Part shown: piece after piece, positions 1 to 9,657 of the stretch
How the letters are laid out: the number at the start of each line of letters is the position of its first letter
How positions within the stretch are numbered: the first letter of the stretch is position 1
Source of the DNA: Paenibacillus rigui
GTDB lineage: Bacteria; Bacillota; Bacilli; Paenibacillales; NBRC-103111
Length of the DNA stretch: 64,000 nucleotides
Direction of reading: 5' to 3'
NCBI RefSeq assembly: GCF_002234615.1
Contig: NZ_NMQW01000023.1
Location: 1-64,000, forward strand
The notes under the pieces: generated by a model
Told to the model about the DNA's origin: nothing
The model's input: only the letters and a program-made list of their open reading frames with translations
Database searches by the model: none
Made by a program: the position numbers and the translations under genes

Positions 1-1
1 C

Positions 2-244
2 GGCACGGTGACGAACATACTGGATGGAACGATCACAAATGTGCTGGGAGCAACAATCACGGCGGGGACGCTGACGTCAGCTGGCACGGTGACGAATATC
101 CTGGATGGAACGATCACAAATGTGCTGGGAGCAACGATCACGGCAGGGACGCTAACGTCAGCCGGTACGGTGACGAACATCCTGGATGGAACGATTACAA
201 GCGTGCTAGGAGCGACGATCACGGCGGGAACGCTCAGCAGTGTC
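2..244 (+). repeat. 81-bp tandem repeat, three units
   Basis: Units begin at about 2, 83 and 164, each starting GGYACGGTGACGAAYAT. They are near-identical, with a few mostly silent differences, and they encode the 27-residue Thr-rich units. The array probably continues upstream of the window. Confidence 0.95.
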
Positions 245-583
245 ACCTCCATCTCGCAAAAAAGCTTTGTAGAGCAACCTACACTTGGCATCGCAACCAG
301 TGATGTGCTTACTGCACTGCCGCCTGTGACAACAAGTGTGTTGGGGCCATTGTCATTCTTCGTCTTTAACACCGGGGCCAACCAAGTTAGTACACAGATT
401 GAGATTAGTGCAGATGGAACAAACTATTATGTCGACACGGCGGGCAACAATCCGATTTCTGCAGGGTCAATCGATGTTCTCGTTCCGGCGCGATTCCTGA
501 AATATACCCGCTTGGCCTACCGTTCCACGAATGCCGGTCAAACCTCCTCTATTAACGTCATCATGAATGCACAGGGAACCTAA
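2..583 (+). CDS. Thr-rich 27-residue-repeat surface protein, C-terminal part (5' end outside window)
   Basis: The reading frame is open at the left edge, so only the C-terminal part is present. It starts with three copies of a 27-residue unit (GTVTNILDGTITNVLGATIT + AGTLTSA); about 30% of each unit is Thr. A roughly 110-residue non-repetitive domain follows, rich in beta-forming residues and ending INVIMNAQGT. The C-terminal part resembles the DUF6385-type domain of Paenibacillus/Bacillus repeat proteins; this is from memory and only moderately sure. Regular Thr spacing suggests a beta-solenoid or O-glycosylated stalk. Four glycosyltransferase genes follow directly, which fits a glycosylated cell- or spore-surface protein. 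The function is inference. Confidence 0.75.
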   Translation, partial: GTVTNILDGTITNVLGATITAGTLTSAGTVTNILDGTITNVLGATITAGTLTSAGTVTNILDGTITSVLGATITAGTLSSVTSISQKSFVEQPTLGIATSDVLTALPPVTTSVLGPLSFFVFNTGANQVSTQIEISADGTNYYVDTAGNNPISAGSIDVLVPARFLKYTRLAYRSTNAGQTSSINVIMNAQGT

Positions 584-620
584 TGACTTAGCGGATAATA
601 TAATAACGTAACCCAAGAGA

Positions 621-647
621 GCGCATGGGCTTCCATGTGCTTTTTTT
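621..647 (+). terminator. Intrinsic terminator after the repeat-protein gene
   Basis: GCGCATGG and CCATGTGC form an 8-bp stem (one G-U) around a GCTT loop, followed by seven T. It separates the repeat-protein gene from the glycosyltransferase operon. Confidence 0.85.
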
Positions 648-683
648 GTTCAACATGTGCGACATGCAAGGAGGAAGAGGCGG

Positions 684-2750
684 ATGATAGGTACCTTGGG
701 CATTCATATCATTGTGAAGGATGAGTCGGATTGGCTAGGTTCATGCTTGGAAAGTGTCAAGGGCGCAGATGAAATCATCGTCGTCGACACCGGCTCTTGT
801 GATGGCTCGGTTCGAATTGCAAAATCGTACGGTGCTCGGGTATTCCACTTGCCGTGGGAGGATGATTTCTCCCAGCCAAGGAACGAGGCGCTGCGCCATG
901 CTTCAACCGATTGGGTGTGCTATCTGGACGCCGACGAGCATCTTAGCGAAGGCATGGGCAGCTTAAAGGAGCTGCTCCGCACTGCTTCTACAGAAATCCA
1001 GGCATTTACTTTATTGATCGAAAACGTGCTTGGCCCCGGTGTAGAGGATCGCCTTCTCCATCGGTCGATTCGGCTGTTCCGCAGCAACAAAGGGTTTCGG
1101 TTCGAGGGGAGAATTCACGAGCAGATCGGTCATTCGATCGTTCGCTTGCACGGTGCGGGTTCCATTAAGGACTGCGCGGTAACGATCCGACATTACGGCT
1201 ATATGCATGACATTCTACAGCGTAAAAATAAAATCGGACGCAACGAGTCTCTGCTTGTCAAAGCGCTGGATGAACAGCCGGATGACCCGTTCTACTTATA
1301 CAACCTGGGCATTACCTGCTGCCAGTCGGGACGGTTGCAGGAAGCCAAGGATTGGATGGTTCGAGCGCTGGGCAGCGTGCCCCAAGGTGTTTCCTATCGC
1401 CCCACTCTGGTGAAGGATCTAAGCAAAATTATGCTTGAAATGGGCGAGGTAAAGCAAACCGAGCTGTTTCTTATCCGGGAGCTGGAGCAGTATCCGAAGT
1501 ACGCCGACCTGCATTATGTGCTGGGGAACTGTTTGCAGAAGCAGGGGCTATGGGAGCGGGCATATGAAGCTTATCAGGAAGCGACGACGTGCGGTAACGG
1601 AGACGAATATGTGACGGAGCCCGGTATCCATAGCTATAGGTCGTATTGCTGCATGGGAGAGCTGGCGAGAAAGCTCGATCGGCGGGAGGAAGCGGCGCGC
1701 CTGTATCATAAGGCTTTTTTGCATCACCAAACCTATGCTCCGGCCCTTCAAGGCATCGCCTTGGCATTTCATGAGCTGGAGGTCCCGAACGAGGACATCG
1801 CCGCTTTTTTGCTGGAAAAGGCTGCCCCCGGATCTCCATACCACCTAGCTCCGGTATTAACTGCGCTGGAGTTCATTGGGGCTTACGAACATCTGGTGAA
1901 CGGCGTACCAGAGGAAATGCTGCTTGATCCGGTTATCCTTGGCCTCTACAGCACCGCTTTGATTCGTTTGGATCGGGTTCAGGACGCGGAGCGCCTGTTG
2001 CTTTCGTACGTTCGCGAGCAAGGGGAGGGCGGCGACCTCGGCAGCTGGTTTCAGCTTTTGTTGATATGTCAATGGCAGAGGGGAGAAAAGCTTCAGCCGA
2101 ATTTGCTGACTCTGATGCCACAGCAGCTCCGTCCACTATATGAATCGCTCGATCGGGCCTTGCACGACATATCCCATGTTTCGACTGCTCCCTCTGTTCC
2201 AGAGATACCGGTCCCGGACCCTGCATACAAGCCTGTAGTTCAAGCGATAATTCTCCGTGCCGTTGGGCTGGACCTTTGGGAGCTGGCACAGAAGCTGTCT
2301 GCTGCTTGTCCTTCACACGGACATGAGCTGGAGCTGTCCAAAGCGTTGTATCTGCAGGGCTATAAGCTCCAAGCGGCGGATTACTTTCTTCGTCTGCTGG
2401 CCGAGCAGCGTCTGGATGACGAAGGACTTCATTTGCTGGCCGAAGTATTATTCGACAAAGGACACTATTTGCAGGCAGCGGAGCTGTTTGAGCATGTCGT
2501 CCATGAGAACAAGGCGTTCCATTCCTCCAACACTGGCGCTGCGGTATGCTACCTGCGTCTTGCGGAGCAAAGCCTGCTTGAGGTGCTGGCGGATGTACCT
2601 GGTACGGACGCCTTTCATGAGGATATCGAGCACATTCAATCGAGCATCCGTTGGTTGAACCGAACAGGCTGGCATACCGAATGGGTCGGGCAAAGGAGGA
2701 TCGCTCATGACGAAGCCGAAGATATCGCTCTGCATGATCGTAAAAAATGA
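684..2750 (+). CDS. GT2 glycosyltransferase with TPR domain (SunS-like), first of three
   Basis: Cytoplasmic GT-A fold glycosyltransferase of family 2. The N-terminus has the nucleotide-sugar motif VDTGSCDGS (residues about 34-42) and the metal-binding DADE (82-85); conserved IHEQI and RHYGYMHD blocks follow. From about residue 230 to the end it is helical with tetratricopeptide-like repeats, likely for acceptor or protein binding. This is the layout of TPR glycosyltransferases such as the sublancin S-glycosyltransferase SunS. The ATG at 684 was chosen over an in-frame GTG at 657 because AAGGAGG lies 9 nt before it. Its 3' end overlaps the next gene by 44 bp, so the genes are probably cotranscribed. 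Sugar and acceptor are unknown; the upstream repeat protein is an obvious candidate acceptor. Confidence 0.88.
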   Translation: MIGTLGIHIIVKDESDWLGSCLESVKGADEIIVVDTGSCDGSVRIAKSYGARVFHLPWEDDFSQPRNEALRHASTDWVCYLDADEHLSEGMGSLKELLRTASTEIQAFTLLIENVLGPGVEDRLLHRSIRLFRSNKGFRFEGRIHEQIGHSIVRLHGAGSIKDCAVTIRHYGYMHDILQRKNKIGRNESLLVKALDEQPDDPFYLYNLGITCCQSGRLQEAKDWMVRALGSVPQGVSYRPTLVKDLSKIMLEMGEVKQTELFLIRELEQYPKYADLHYVLGNCLQKQGLWERAYEAYQEATTCGNGDEYVTEPGIHSYRSYCCMGELARKLDRREEAARLYHKAFLHHQTYAPALQGIALAFHELEVPNEDIAAFLLEKAAPGSPYHLAPVLTALEFIGAYEHLVNGVPEEMLLDPVILGLYSTALIRLDRVQDAERLLLSYVREQGEGGDLGSWFQLLLICQWQRGEKLQPNLLTLMPQQLRPLYESLDRALHDISHVSTAPSVPEIPVPDPAYKPVVQAIILRAVGLDLWELAQKLSAACPSHGHELELSKALYLQGYKLQAADYFLRLLAEQRLDDEGLHLLAEVLFDKGHYLQAAELFEHVVHENKAFHSSNTGAAVCYLRLAEQSLLEVLADVPGTDAFHEDIEHIQSSIRWLNRTGWHTEWVGQRRIAHDEAEDIALHDRKK

Positions 2751-4521
2751 AGCTGAGATGCTTCCACACTGTCTGAACAGCGTCCGATCTGCGGTGGAGG
2801 AGATCATCCTTGTCGACACCGGATCGACAGACGGGACAAAGCAGATTGCAGAGCAGTTCGGTGCTACAATCTGTTCGGTGGAGTGGACCGGGGATTTTGC
2901 CTTTGCGCGAAATATTGGGCTTCTCCAGGCGAAGGGAACGTGGATTTTATTTCTGGATGCCGATGAGGAGCTGGAAGAGCAGCATGTGCAGGAGCTGCGG
3001 AACGCTGCGGAGCATTTGGAGTATGAGGGATTTTTCCTTCAGGTGCACAACCATCAAGGGGAACGGAAGCATTCCCGGACGGCGACAATCAATCCCATTC
3101 TCCGGATGTTCCGCAACCGCCCCGAGTATCGGTTTAAAGGGAAAATTCATGAGCAAATCGCCCAAACGATTCTCATGGCCAAGCCAGAGGCACAATTTCA
3201 TATTTTGAACGTGACGATTCATCATTACGGATACAGCGAGCAGCAGGTCGTCCGGAAGGACAAAATCGCCAGAAACGTTGCTTTGCTGCAAGAAGCGCTG
3301 TGTCAGGAGCCGAATGATCCGTTTCACCACTACAACATGGCGGTGGAATATATGAGGATGCAGGATTATCCGTCGGCTTTGGAACATCTGCGGGAGGCGC
3401 TGGAGCGGTGTATGCCGGAGACGAGCTACAGGCATCTGCTGGTCAAATACGAGGCGCGCTGTCTTCTGGCGCTTCAACGGTATGAAGAAGCCGCTGCGGT
3501 GTGCAGCCAGGCAATCGAGTTGTACGGGGACTATACGGACCTGGTTCATCTGCTCGGTGTGATCCAATTCACTACCGGTCACAAGCGGCAGGCTCAGGAT
3601 ACGCTGACGCGCGCAGCACGGATGGGGGCTGCTCCGGGGCACTATCATACGGAAGCGGGTATTGGGACCTATACGACCTGCTATGCGCTGGGCCGGCTGC
3701 TCGAAGATACGGATGAGGCGGCTGCCGCCATTCATTGGTATGCGGAAGCTGTGAAGCATAACGCGCAGATGACAACGCCGCTGCAGCGTATTTTTCGCCT
3801 GCTGGCAAGTGCGGGAAGCGAGAGTGAAATTCCACAGCTGATTACGGAAAAATTTCGGATGCGCACGCCGGAGGCATGGGGAAAGGTCATCCGGCTGTTA
3901 ATGGAGGAGGGCTGCTGGCAGGCGGTGCTGGCATTACTGCCGGAGTGGGAGGTAACGGATCAGGCAGCGGAATGGGCGGCGGTCGGCGGATGGAGTGTCT
4001 TTAAGCTGGAGGCTGCTATTACTTGCCTGGCCTGGTCCGGCAGAGTAGAGGAGGCGAAGCGGCTGCTCGAGCGTGAGAAGGCTGTTGGACTGGCCGAAGG
4101 AGACGCAGTGGCGGTGGAACACCGCCGCTTGCTAAGTCGGCTTCGGGAGCTTCTGGATGCAGCTCGGGACCCGGCAGTAACTCTTAAGGAGGCCGGCAGT
4201 TCCATAGACATGGACGTGGATGGAGCGAATGATACGGATGAAATGGACACAACTGTCGAAATGGAGTTCCGTATCAGGGCCGCCTACTTCAGTGAGCGGA
4301 GAGCGCTTGCTTACAAGCTGTTAACGGCTTGGCTGAAAGCAGGTCATGGGGAAGCGAATGTGGCCGCCAATCCAATGGCTGCGGCGGAAGCTGCCTATCG
4401 CAAGAGCCGGACGTTGATTGCATTGGCCGAGGCGAGACTGGGGACGATTGATGTGGCAAATCTGTGCTTCTCGGTGTATCGCAAGGCCAGACTTGGTTTG
4501 CCTCCGGGGAGATGGAACTGA
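2707..4521 (+). CDS. GT2 glycosyltransferase with TPR domain, second of three
   Basis: Paralogue of the preceding gene with the same plan: SLCMIVKNE start, VDTGSTDGT (residues 36-44), DADEE (84-88), KIHEQIAQ and HHYGYSEQQ blocks, then TPR-like helices to about residue 460 and a more acidic C-terminal part. AAAGGAGG upstream of the ATG fixes the start inside the end of the previous gene, which suggests translational coupling. Its motif block is the most canonical of the three copies. Acceptor and donor cannot be read from sequence. Confidence 0.88.
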   Translation: MTKPKISLCMIVKNEAEMLPHCLNSVRSAVEEIILVDTGSTDGTKQIAEQFGATICSVEWTGDFAFARNIGLLQAKGTWILFLDADEELEEQHVQELRNAAEHLEYEGFFLQVHNHQGERKHSRTATINPILRMFRNRPEYRFKGKIHEQIAQTILMAKPEAQFHILNVTIHHYGYSEQQVVRKDKIARNVALLQEALCQEPNDPFHHYNMAVEYMRMQDYPSALEHLREALERCMPETSYRHLLVKYEARCLLALQRYEEAAAVCSQAIELYGDYTDLVHLLGVIQFTTGHKRQAQDTLTRAARMGAAPGHYHTEAGIGTYTTCYALGRLLEDTDEAAAAIHWYAEAVKHNAQMTTPLQRIFRLLASAGSESEIPQLITEKFRMRTPEAWGKVIRLLMEEGCWQAVLALLPEWEVTDQAAEWAAVGGWSVFKLEAAITCLAWSGRVEEAKRLLEREKAVGLAEGDAVAVEHRRLLSRLRELLDAARDPAVTLKEAGSSIDMDVDGANDTDEMDTTVEMEFRIRAAYFSERRALAYKLLTAWLKAGHGEANVAANPMAAAEAAYRKSRTLIALAEARLGTIDVANLCFSVYRKARLGLPPGRWN

Positions 4522-4536
4522 GGGAGGGGAAGAGCA

Positions 4537-6600
4537 ATGTCTGCGCTCGACGTAACTTTGTGCATGATTGTGAAGGACGAAGAGCTTCATCTGGAGCGTT
4601 GTCTTCGATCTGTCTGCGCTCTGGTATCGGAGATCATCATTGGAGATACGGGATCACAGGATCGTACAGTGGATATTGCACAAAAATACGGCGCAACGCT
4701 GGTCCGCGTTCCCTGGGAAGACGATTTCGCCAAGGCGAGAAATGCCGTATTGGAACTCGCAACTTGCTCCTGGATCCTGGTGCTGGATGCCGATGAGGAA
4801 GCCGTTCACTGGTGCCCTCACGAAGTAGAAGGTCTGATCGGCGATCCGAAGGCTTACGGTTATTTTCTTCAGCTGGAAAGCATGGTCGGCACGGGGACCT
4901 CCGAGCAGGAATATGTGACGGACGCCGTCTGCCGGCTGTTCCGCAATGACCCGCGTATCCGGTTTCGGGGCACCCTCCATGAGGAGGCGGCGGAAAGCGT
5001 TGCAGCAATATCCGGGGGGCCAATTCCTTTTGTGACTTTGCGGATTCGCCATTACGGGTACCGGTCGCAGGAAATTGAACGCAAACAGAAAAACCAGCGC
5101 AATCTGGCTCTAATCGAGCGGGCGCTGGCGGAGAAGCCTGATGATTTGCAGCTTCGATATGCTCTGGGAACGGAATGTTTTCAAGCGGAGCGCTACACCG
5201 AAGCGGCGGAGCAGCTAGTGCCTCTGCTTGCGGAGGTCCCGGCAGACAGAGGCTTCGTCTCCGATATGTACTTGAAAGCGGCGTATGCCTTGTACAGATC
5301 CGGTCAAACCGATGCGATGCGCAGTGTGACTGAGCAGGGGCTGGCCCTGTACCCTGACTTCACGGATTTGCTGGAGGTCCATTCCTTGATGCTGATGGGC
5401 GCCGGGGAGAACCAGCCGGCGTATGAGGCGCTACTGTCGGCTCTCCGTGCCGGGGATGTCTCGGCAAAATACAGTTCCTTCTCGGGCAGCGGTACGTATC
5501 GAACCCACGTCTCGGCGGGACAGCTTTGTGAGCGGTTGCTCCGGTTTGACGACGCGCTGGAGCATTATTTGCAGGCGATAGAGTTTCGCCCTGACTATAT
5601 GCCCGCTTGGCACGTGGCGGTGCCGCTATGCCTGCTGCACTGCCAGCTGCAGCGGATGGCAGCCGTTGTCGCCCGGCTGCCGGAGGGGAGCCTGACCTCG
5701 GAGCATGCGGCGCTGCTGCTACCGGCCTTGTCCAATGCACGGGCCCTGGCGGAGGTCCCAACGCTCCTCTCTTCCCTTGCGCGAATGAGGCCTGCGCCGG
5801 ATCTGCGTCTTCCGTTTGCCCTGCTGCATTGGTCGGGCGGGGAGCATAGCGAGGCCATACGGTTGTGGCAAAGCTTCTCTCGCCAATACCTTCCCGGGTA
5901 TACGAGGGCGATTTCGTACCTGTGGGCCGCGTCGTGGGAGCTGAACGATCTTGACGCGGCGGATTATTGGTTTAACGCGTTGGAACAAACCGGGTCACCG
6001 CTGGGGGCGATCCACCGGTACTTGCGGACGGTAACTTGCTTGATGGGGTCCGACGACAAAGCAGTGGATAGAAGCAGCCGGCATGTGGTTGGCGGCAGCC
6101 TGGGTGAGGAACAAGCGGATGAGAGAGGCTTGGGCGAAGAGGCCATCAGCCTGGCTGCTCAGCTCACGATCCAGCTGGGCGCTTGGCATGTCCTTGATCG
6201 CCTGTGGAACGGCGCAGTAGATGTTGACGGAGGGGAATGCGCGGAAAGCGGTATCGTTCGCCTGAACATCCGCTGGACCCGGCTGCCTCCGTCGCTCTGG
6301 TGCGGGCTGATCTCCGCTCCGGCTTCCTTCAGGGAGCGTTGGTGTCATGGTTTTCGCTCGCGGGGAGTACAATCCAATGAAGACGAAGCCGCAGAGGCGC
6401 TGTTGTACTCCTCGCTCGCTGCAGAGGGCGGGGCCGGGGAGCGCTGGCTGAAGGAGGCGCTGCTGCGCCATCAGCGGAATCCCGCTGTGCGAGCGGGGCT
6501 CGCCTATGCTTGGCGGCATGAAGCCCGCCGCTTCATTCCGCAGCTGGGCGCAGGAAGCCTGGAACCTCTGTTGCTGGTCCGCGCGTCCAGGCTATTTTAA
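4537..6600 (+). CDS. GT2 glycosyltransferase with TPR domain, third of three
   Basis: Third tandem paralogue: TLCMIVKDEE start, GDTGSQDRT (residues 36-44) and DADEE (84-88), then TPR-like repeats. It departs from its neighbours in having GDTGS in place of VDTGS, and LHEEAAES in place of the IHEQI block. The change may mean a different donor or acceptor. The C-terminal third is long and GC-rich with weaker repeat character. GGGAGGGGAAGAGC precedes the ATG, 15 nt after the previous stop. It is likely part of one operon running from 684 to 7704. Confidence 0.86.
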   Translation: MSALDVTLCMIVKDEELHLERCLRSVCALVSEIIIGDTGSQDRTVDIAQKYGATLVRVPWEDDFAKARNAVLELATCSWILVLDADEEAVHWCPHEVEGLIGDPKAYGYFLQLESMVGTGTSEQEYVTDAVCRLFRNDPRIRFRGTLHEEAAESVAAISGGPIPFVTLRIRHYGYRSQEIERKQKNQRNLALIERALAEKPDDLQLRYALGTECFQAERYTEAAEQLVPLLAEVPADRGFVSDMYLKAAYALYRSGQTDAMRSVTEQGLALYPDFTDLLEVHSLMLMGAGENQPAYEALLSALRAGDVSAKYSSFSGSGTYRTHVSAGQLCERLLRFDDALEHYLQAIEFRPDYMPAWHVAVPLCLLHCQLQRMAAVVARLPEGSLTSEHAALLLPALSNARALAEVPTLLSSLARMRPAPDLRLPFALLHWSGGEHSEAIRLWQSFSRQYLPGYTRAISYLWAASWELNDLDAADYWFNALEQTGSPLGAIHRYLRTVTCLMGSDDKAVDRSSRHVVGGSLGEEQADERGLGEEAISLAAQLTIQLGAWHVLDRLWNGAVDVDGGECAESGIVRLNIRWTRLPPSLWCGLISAPASFRERWCHGFRSRGVQSNEDEAAEALLYSSLAAEGGAGERWLKEALLRHQRNPAVRAGLAYAWRHEARRFIPQLGAGSLEPLLLVRASRLF

Positions 6601-6624
6601 AATAGAGTGGAGGTTCATCATGCC

Positions 6625-7704
6625 ATGTCCATGCCCGTAAAACAGATAACGATGCCGCCAATTTTGTATCTGCCCTGCTTTGATTATCAAGTGCACCGGC
6701 AACGTCCGCAGCAGTTGTTAACCCAGCTGAGCCTGCTTGGCTTCAACGTCATTTATTGCAATGTCACGCAGGACCCGGAGCGTCCCTTTGTTATTTTGAA
6801 CGATCATCTGGCGGTTTGCCAGGATGTATCGGCTTTGAACAAAGAACAGCCGTACATCATGTGGCTGACGCACGGTCCTTATGCAGAGGAGCTGCATAAA
6901 TACAATATCCGTATGGTGGTCAGCGACCTGGCCGACGTCTGCGAGGAGGAGTTCGCGCCGTTTGCCGTATGGGAGCAGCGCAAGCTGGATGCAGCCGATC
7001 TGGTGCTGTGCTCCTCTGATATTATTTATGAAGGAGCCAGGCCGAAGCACCCGGAGGTGCTGCTGCTCCGAAATGCGGCCGATGCGGAGCATTTCGTCCA
7101 AACGACTGATAAGGCAGCCTTTCCTTTGCTTCCTTATGAGCAGGAAGCCCGCAATCTCTGCCGGAATACCGCGCCGGTGATCGGGTTCTGGGGCGCCGTC
7201 GCCTCCTGGCTGGACTACGACTTGATTCGTTATTTGGCGAAGGAGAGGCCGCAGTACCAATTTGTTTTTATCGGCCAAATCTCATGCAGGGGACCCGAGC
7301 TGCTGGGACCGCTGCCGAATGTACATTGGCTCGGCAACCGGGATTACGAGGCACTGCCTGCCTTTGCCCGGCAGCTGGATGCGGCGATCGTGCCTTTTCA
7401 AGTCCGCAAGGTGACGGAAGCGGCCAATCCGGTGAAGCTGTACGAATATTTGGCGGCAGGACTCCCGATTATTAGTACGGATCTTCCCGAGGTCGCTGCC
7501 TTTATCGAGGTGGGAGTGCGGATCGGCAGGTCTCCGGCACAGTTTCTTCGGCACATGGACGAAGCGCTCGTGTCCGACCGTACACCGGAGAAGATACAGC
7601 TGCGCCAAGCGGTCGCACGCCAAGAAAGCTGGACCGCACGGGCCCGGCTTGCGGCAGATCATATGATCCGGCTGTGGCTCAAGAAAGCAAAGCCTGCCGA
7701 TTAA
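6625..7704 (+). CDS. GT-B glycosyltransferase (TuaH/GT4-like)
   Basis: About 359 residues with two Rossmann-like halves. The N-terminal half begins ILYLPCFDYQVHRQRPQQLL, typical of teichuronic-acid-type TuaH-like enzymes. The C-terminal half has GFWGAVASWLDYDLI and the nucleotide-sugar signature ANPVKLYEYLAAGLP. The start is placed at the ATG at 6625, with GTGGAGGT about 11 nt upstream; a GTG at 6607 is the alternative. It follows the third TPR glycosyltransferase by 24 nt and ends the plus-strand operon, overlapping by 4 bp the 3' end of a convergent gene. It probably adds a sugar to a surface glycan. Confidence 0.85.
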   Translation: MSMPVKQITMPPILYLPCFDYQVHRQRPQQLLTQLSLLGFNVIYCNVTQDPERPFVILNDHLAVCQDVSALNKEQPYIMWLTHGPYAEELHKYNIRMVVSDLADVCEEEFAPFAVWEQRKLDAADLVLCSSDIIYEGARPKHPEVLLLRNAADAEHFVQTTDKAAFPLLPYEQEARNLCRNTAPVIGFWGAVASWLDYDLIRYLAKERPQYQFVFIGQISCRGPELLGPLPNVHWLGNRDYEALPAFARQLDAAIVPFQVRKVTEAANPVKLYEYLAAGLPIISTDLPEVAAFIEVGVRIGRSPAQFLRHMDEALVSDRTPEKIQLRQAVARQESWTARARLAADHMIRLWLKKAKPAD

Positions 7705-8495
7705 ACGGAGACAGGGGGCTTCACCCTGCCAGCGGTCAGCAGCAAATAACCCGGGAAAAGACGCGCTTTCTCCTCCGCGTCCAACGCATCATACCATTGG
7801 ACGGCCCATTGCTTTAGCATCTGGGAGCCAGGGATGAAGTCGAGGAAGTCCAGGCTCTGGACGAATCCGATATTTGTCTCCAGCTCCACCTCAAGCCCGG
7901 CCAGGCGAAATTCCTCCTGAAGCGAGGCGACGGGAACTTCCGTGCCGTAGGGCCAGCTCCCGGCGGCTTCGGCATACCCTTTTCCAAGACGATAGGGCAA
8001 GCACAGGGAGTAAGGAACCAGGACGATGAGCTTCCCGCCGGGCCTGGTTAACCGGCACATCTCTTTGAGAATGCGAACCTTTTCCTCCAGACCGAAATGC
8101 TCCAGCACACCGGCATTCCAGCACATATCATAGGTGTCGTCTTCCAAAGGTATTTCACGGATATCCGCCAGTACCCATGCCCCAGCGGTTTCAACGTTTT
8201 TGTGCCGGAAAGCGAAGCGGGATTGCTCCAGTGCCTGTTTGGAGTAATCCACCAAAGTAACCTGAGCCCCTTCCAGGGCGAGGCGCAATGATATTTTGCC
8301 GGTGCCGGACCCGGCCTCCAGAATACGCTTGCCCTGGAAATCTCCATCTACCGCCTCCTTCAAACCTTGAAGCACAATTTCGCTCAACCTGTCCCATGCA
8401 TAGGAAATGGGGGCGGACCATAAGCGGTCCCAAACCTGCTTCTGCGCTTCCTCTTGCTCCTTACTGATCGCTTGCTGCGGGTGTAACGGTTCCAC
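7701..8495 (-). CDS. Class I SAM-dependent methyltransferase
   Basis: 264 residues with the SAM-binding motif LEAGSGTGK (about 59-67), the acidic post-beta2 residue in VTLVDYSKQ, and a motif IV-like NAGVLEHF followed by RPGGKLIVLVPY. The GTG start at 8495 has AGGAGGAAGCAGC upstream. The gene overlaps the 3' end of the upstream GT4 gene by 35 bp, so the minus-strand block 11548-7701 is probably one operon. The substrate is unknown; O-methylation of a glycan or a UbiE/COQ5-like small-molecule reaction are both possible. Confidence 0.85.
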   Translation of the reverse strand: MEPLHPQQAISKEQEEAQKQVWDRLWSAPISYAWDRLSEIVLQGLKEAVDGDFQGKRILEAGSGTGKISLRLALEGAQVTLVDYSKQALEQSRFAFRHKNVETAGAWVLADIREIPLEDDTYDMCWNAGVLEHFGLEEKVRILKEMCRLTRPGGKLIVLVPYSLCLPYRLGKGYAEAAGSWPYGTEVPVASLQEEFRLAGLEVELETNIGFVQSLDFLDFIPGSQMLKQWAVQWYDALDAEEKARLFPGYLLLTAGRVKPPVSV

Positions 8496-9657
8496 GCTGC
8501 TTCCTCCTCACTTCCGGGGGATCGGTTTGACCGGATTCCGTTCCAACATACTCGCTAAGAAGGCTGCGCCATCGGCGCTTCCAAATGTGCAGATCAAAAG
8601 CACGTGCTGTGGCCCGGGCGTTAGCGCCCAAATAATGACGCGTATCCCGCTGCTCCACTAACTCGGCGATAGCTTGAAATAACTGTTCCTCCGTCGGAGT
8701 GACGAGCCGTCCGTTAAAGCCGTCGATAATCAAATCGTTCAACCCCCCGACATTACCGGCAACGACCGGAAGACCGCAGCTTTGCGCCTCCAGACACGAA
8801 TAAGAGGTACCCTCCGAGAAAATGGTCGGAATGACCGCAATGTCGGCCTGCCGGTATGCCTCTGCCATCTCTTCGAACGAATAGGCCAGGTGTGCAATCC
8901 GGTCTCGATTGGGATGGTCCCGGAGCCACAGGCGGAATACCTTCGTGATCAGGCTATTGTCAATGACCTCACCGGCAAAATGCATCTGCACCTGGGGAAA
9001 AGCCTCCAGCAGCCGATCGGCAACGAGCATCATCGGGACAATCCCCCGTTCGATGCTGATCCGGCGCGGGTACAAAATGTGAACGGCATCCGAGGTTGGC
9101 TTGTGCCAAAACTGCATGGGCGAGAAATAATCGGTATCGACGGCGTTCGGGAGCAGCACGATTTGATCAGGGTCAGCGTACGAGCAGGCGGACCGGCAAA
9201 ACGACAAGAAATGTGAATCGACCGTAACGATGCGGGATAGCCGCTGCAGCGCCCTTTGTACCGTACGGGCTGTTTCCTGCTTATGTTCTATAGAGGCGGC
9301 ATGATGATCCCAATTAATCCCATGGCAAATGCCGAGACTGCCTTCCTTGTAATCAATCGGCTGCCAAATGAAGCTGGCATAAATAAGACGGCCCTTCGCT
9401 TGGGAGGTCATGCGATTAAAGACGCTCACCGTATCTTCCGGACGGGGGCAGTCGTAGCCGATGACCTCGATGCCGTCCACTTCCGTATGGAAGGCTCCGC
9501 AGAACGACAGCTGGTGAATTGTCGGCTTGCAGCCCATTCCGGCAACGCAATCGGCCAAATCATACAAGTACCGCTCCAGCCCGCCGCCGTACACTTTATG
9601 AATGTTGCCGTTATAGGCGTCCAGGAAGCTGTGGGTCAATATTCCGATATCCTTCAT
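8461..9657 (-). CDS. GT4-family glycosyltransferase
   Basis: About 398 residues. The N-terminus (MKDIGILTHSF...) has a Gly-rich acceptor loop VYGGGLERY; the C-terminus has the retaining GT4 signature FSEGTSYSCLEAQSCGLPV followed by AGNVGGLNDL. The ATG at 9657 is preferred to a GTG at 9675 because AAGAGGAG lies 6 nt upstream of it. The start overlaps the stop region of the upstream gene by 4 bp and the stop lies inside the following methyltransferase gene, so the genes appear tightly coupled. Predicted role: transfer of a nucleotide-activated sugar in a surface glycan pathway. Confidence 0.88.
   Translation of the reverse strand: MKDIGILTHSFLDAYNGNIHKVYGGGLERYLYDLADCVAGMGCKPTIHQLSFCGAFHTEVDGIEVIGYDCPRPEDTVSVFNRMTSQAKGRLIYASFIWQPIDYKEGSLGICHGINWDHHAASIEHKQETARTVQRALQRLSRIVTVDSHFLSFCRSACSYADPDQIVLLPNAVDTDYFSPMQFWHKPTSDAVHILYPRRISIERGIVPMMLVADRLLEAFPQVQMHFAGEVIDNSLITKVFRLWLRDHPNRDRIAHLAYSFEEMAEAYRQADIAVIPTIFSEGTSYSCLEAQSCGLPVVAGNVGGLNDLIIDGFNGRLVTPTEEQLFQAIAELVEQRDTRHYLGANARATARAFDLHIWKRRWRSLLSEYVGTESGQTDPPEVRRKQRGTVTPAASDQ

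Noticed and set aside
2-244. CRISPR-like direct repeats
   Set aside because: Repeats are in-frame codon repeats with no spacers and encode a periodic protein.
1933-2769. Long minus-strand frame over the first glycosyltransferase
   Set aside because: Arg/Pro/Cys-rich composition and lack of ribosome site; complete overlap with a well-supported gene on the other strand.
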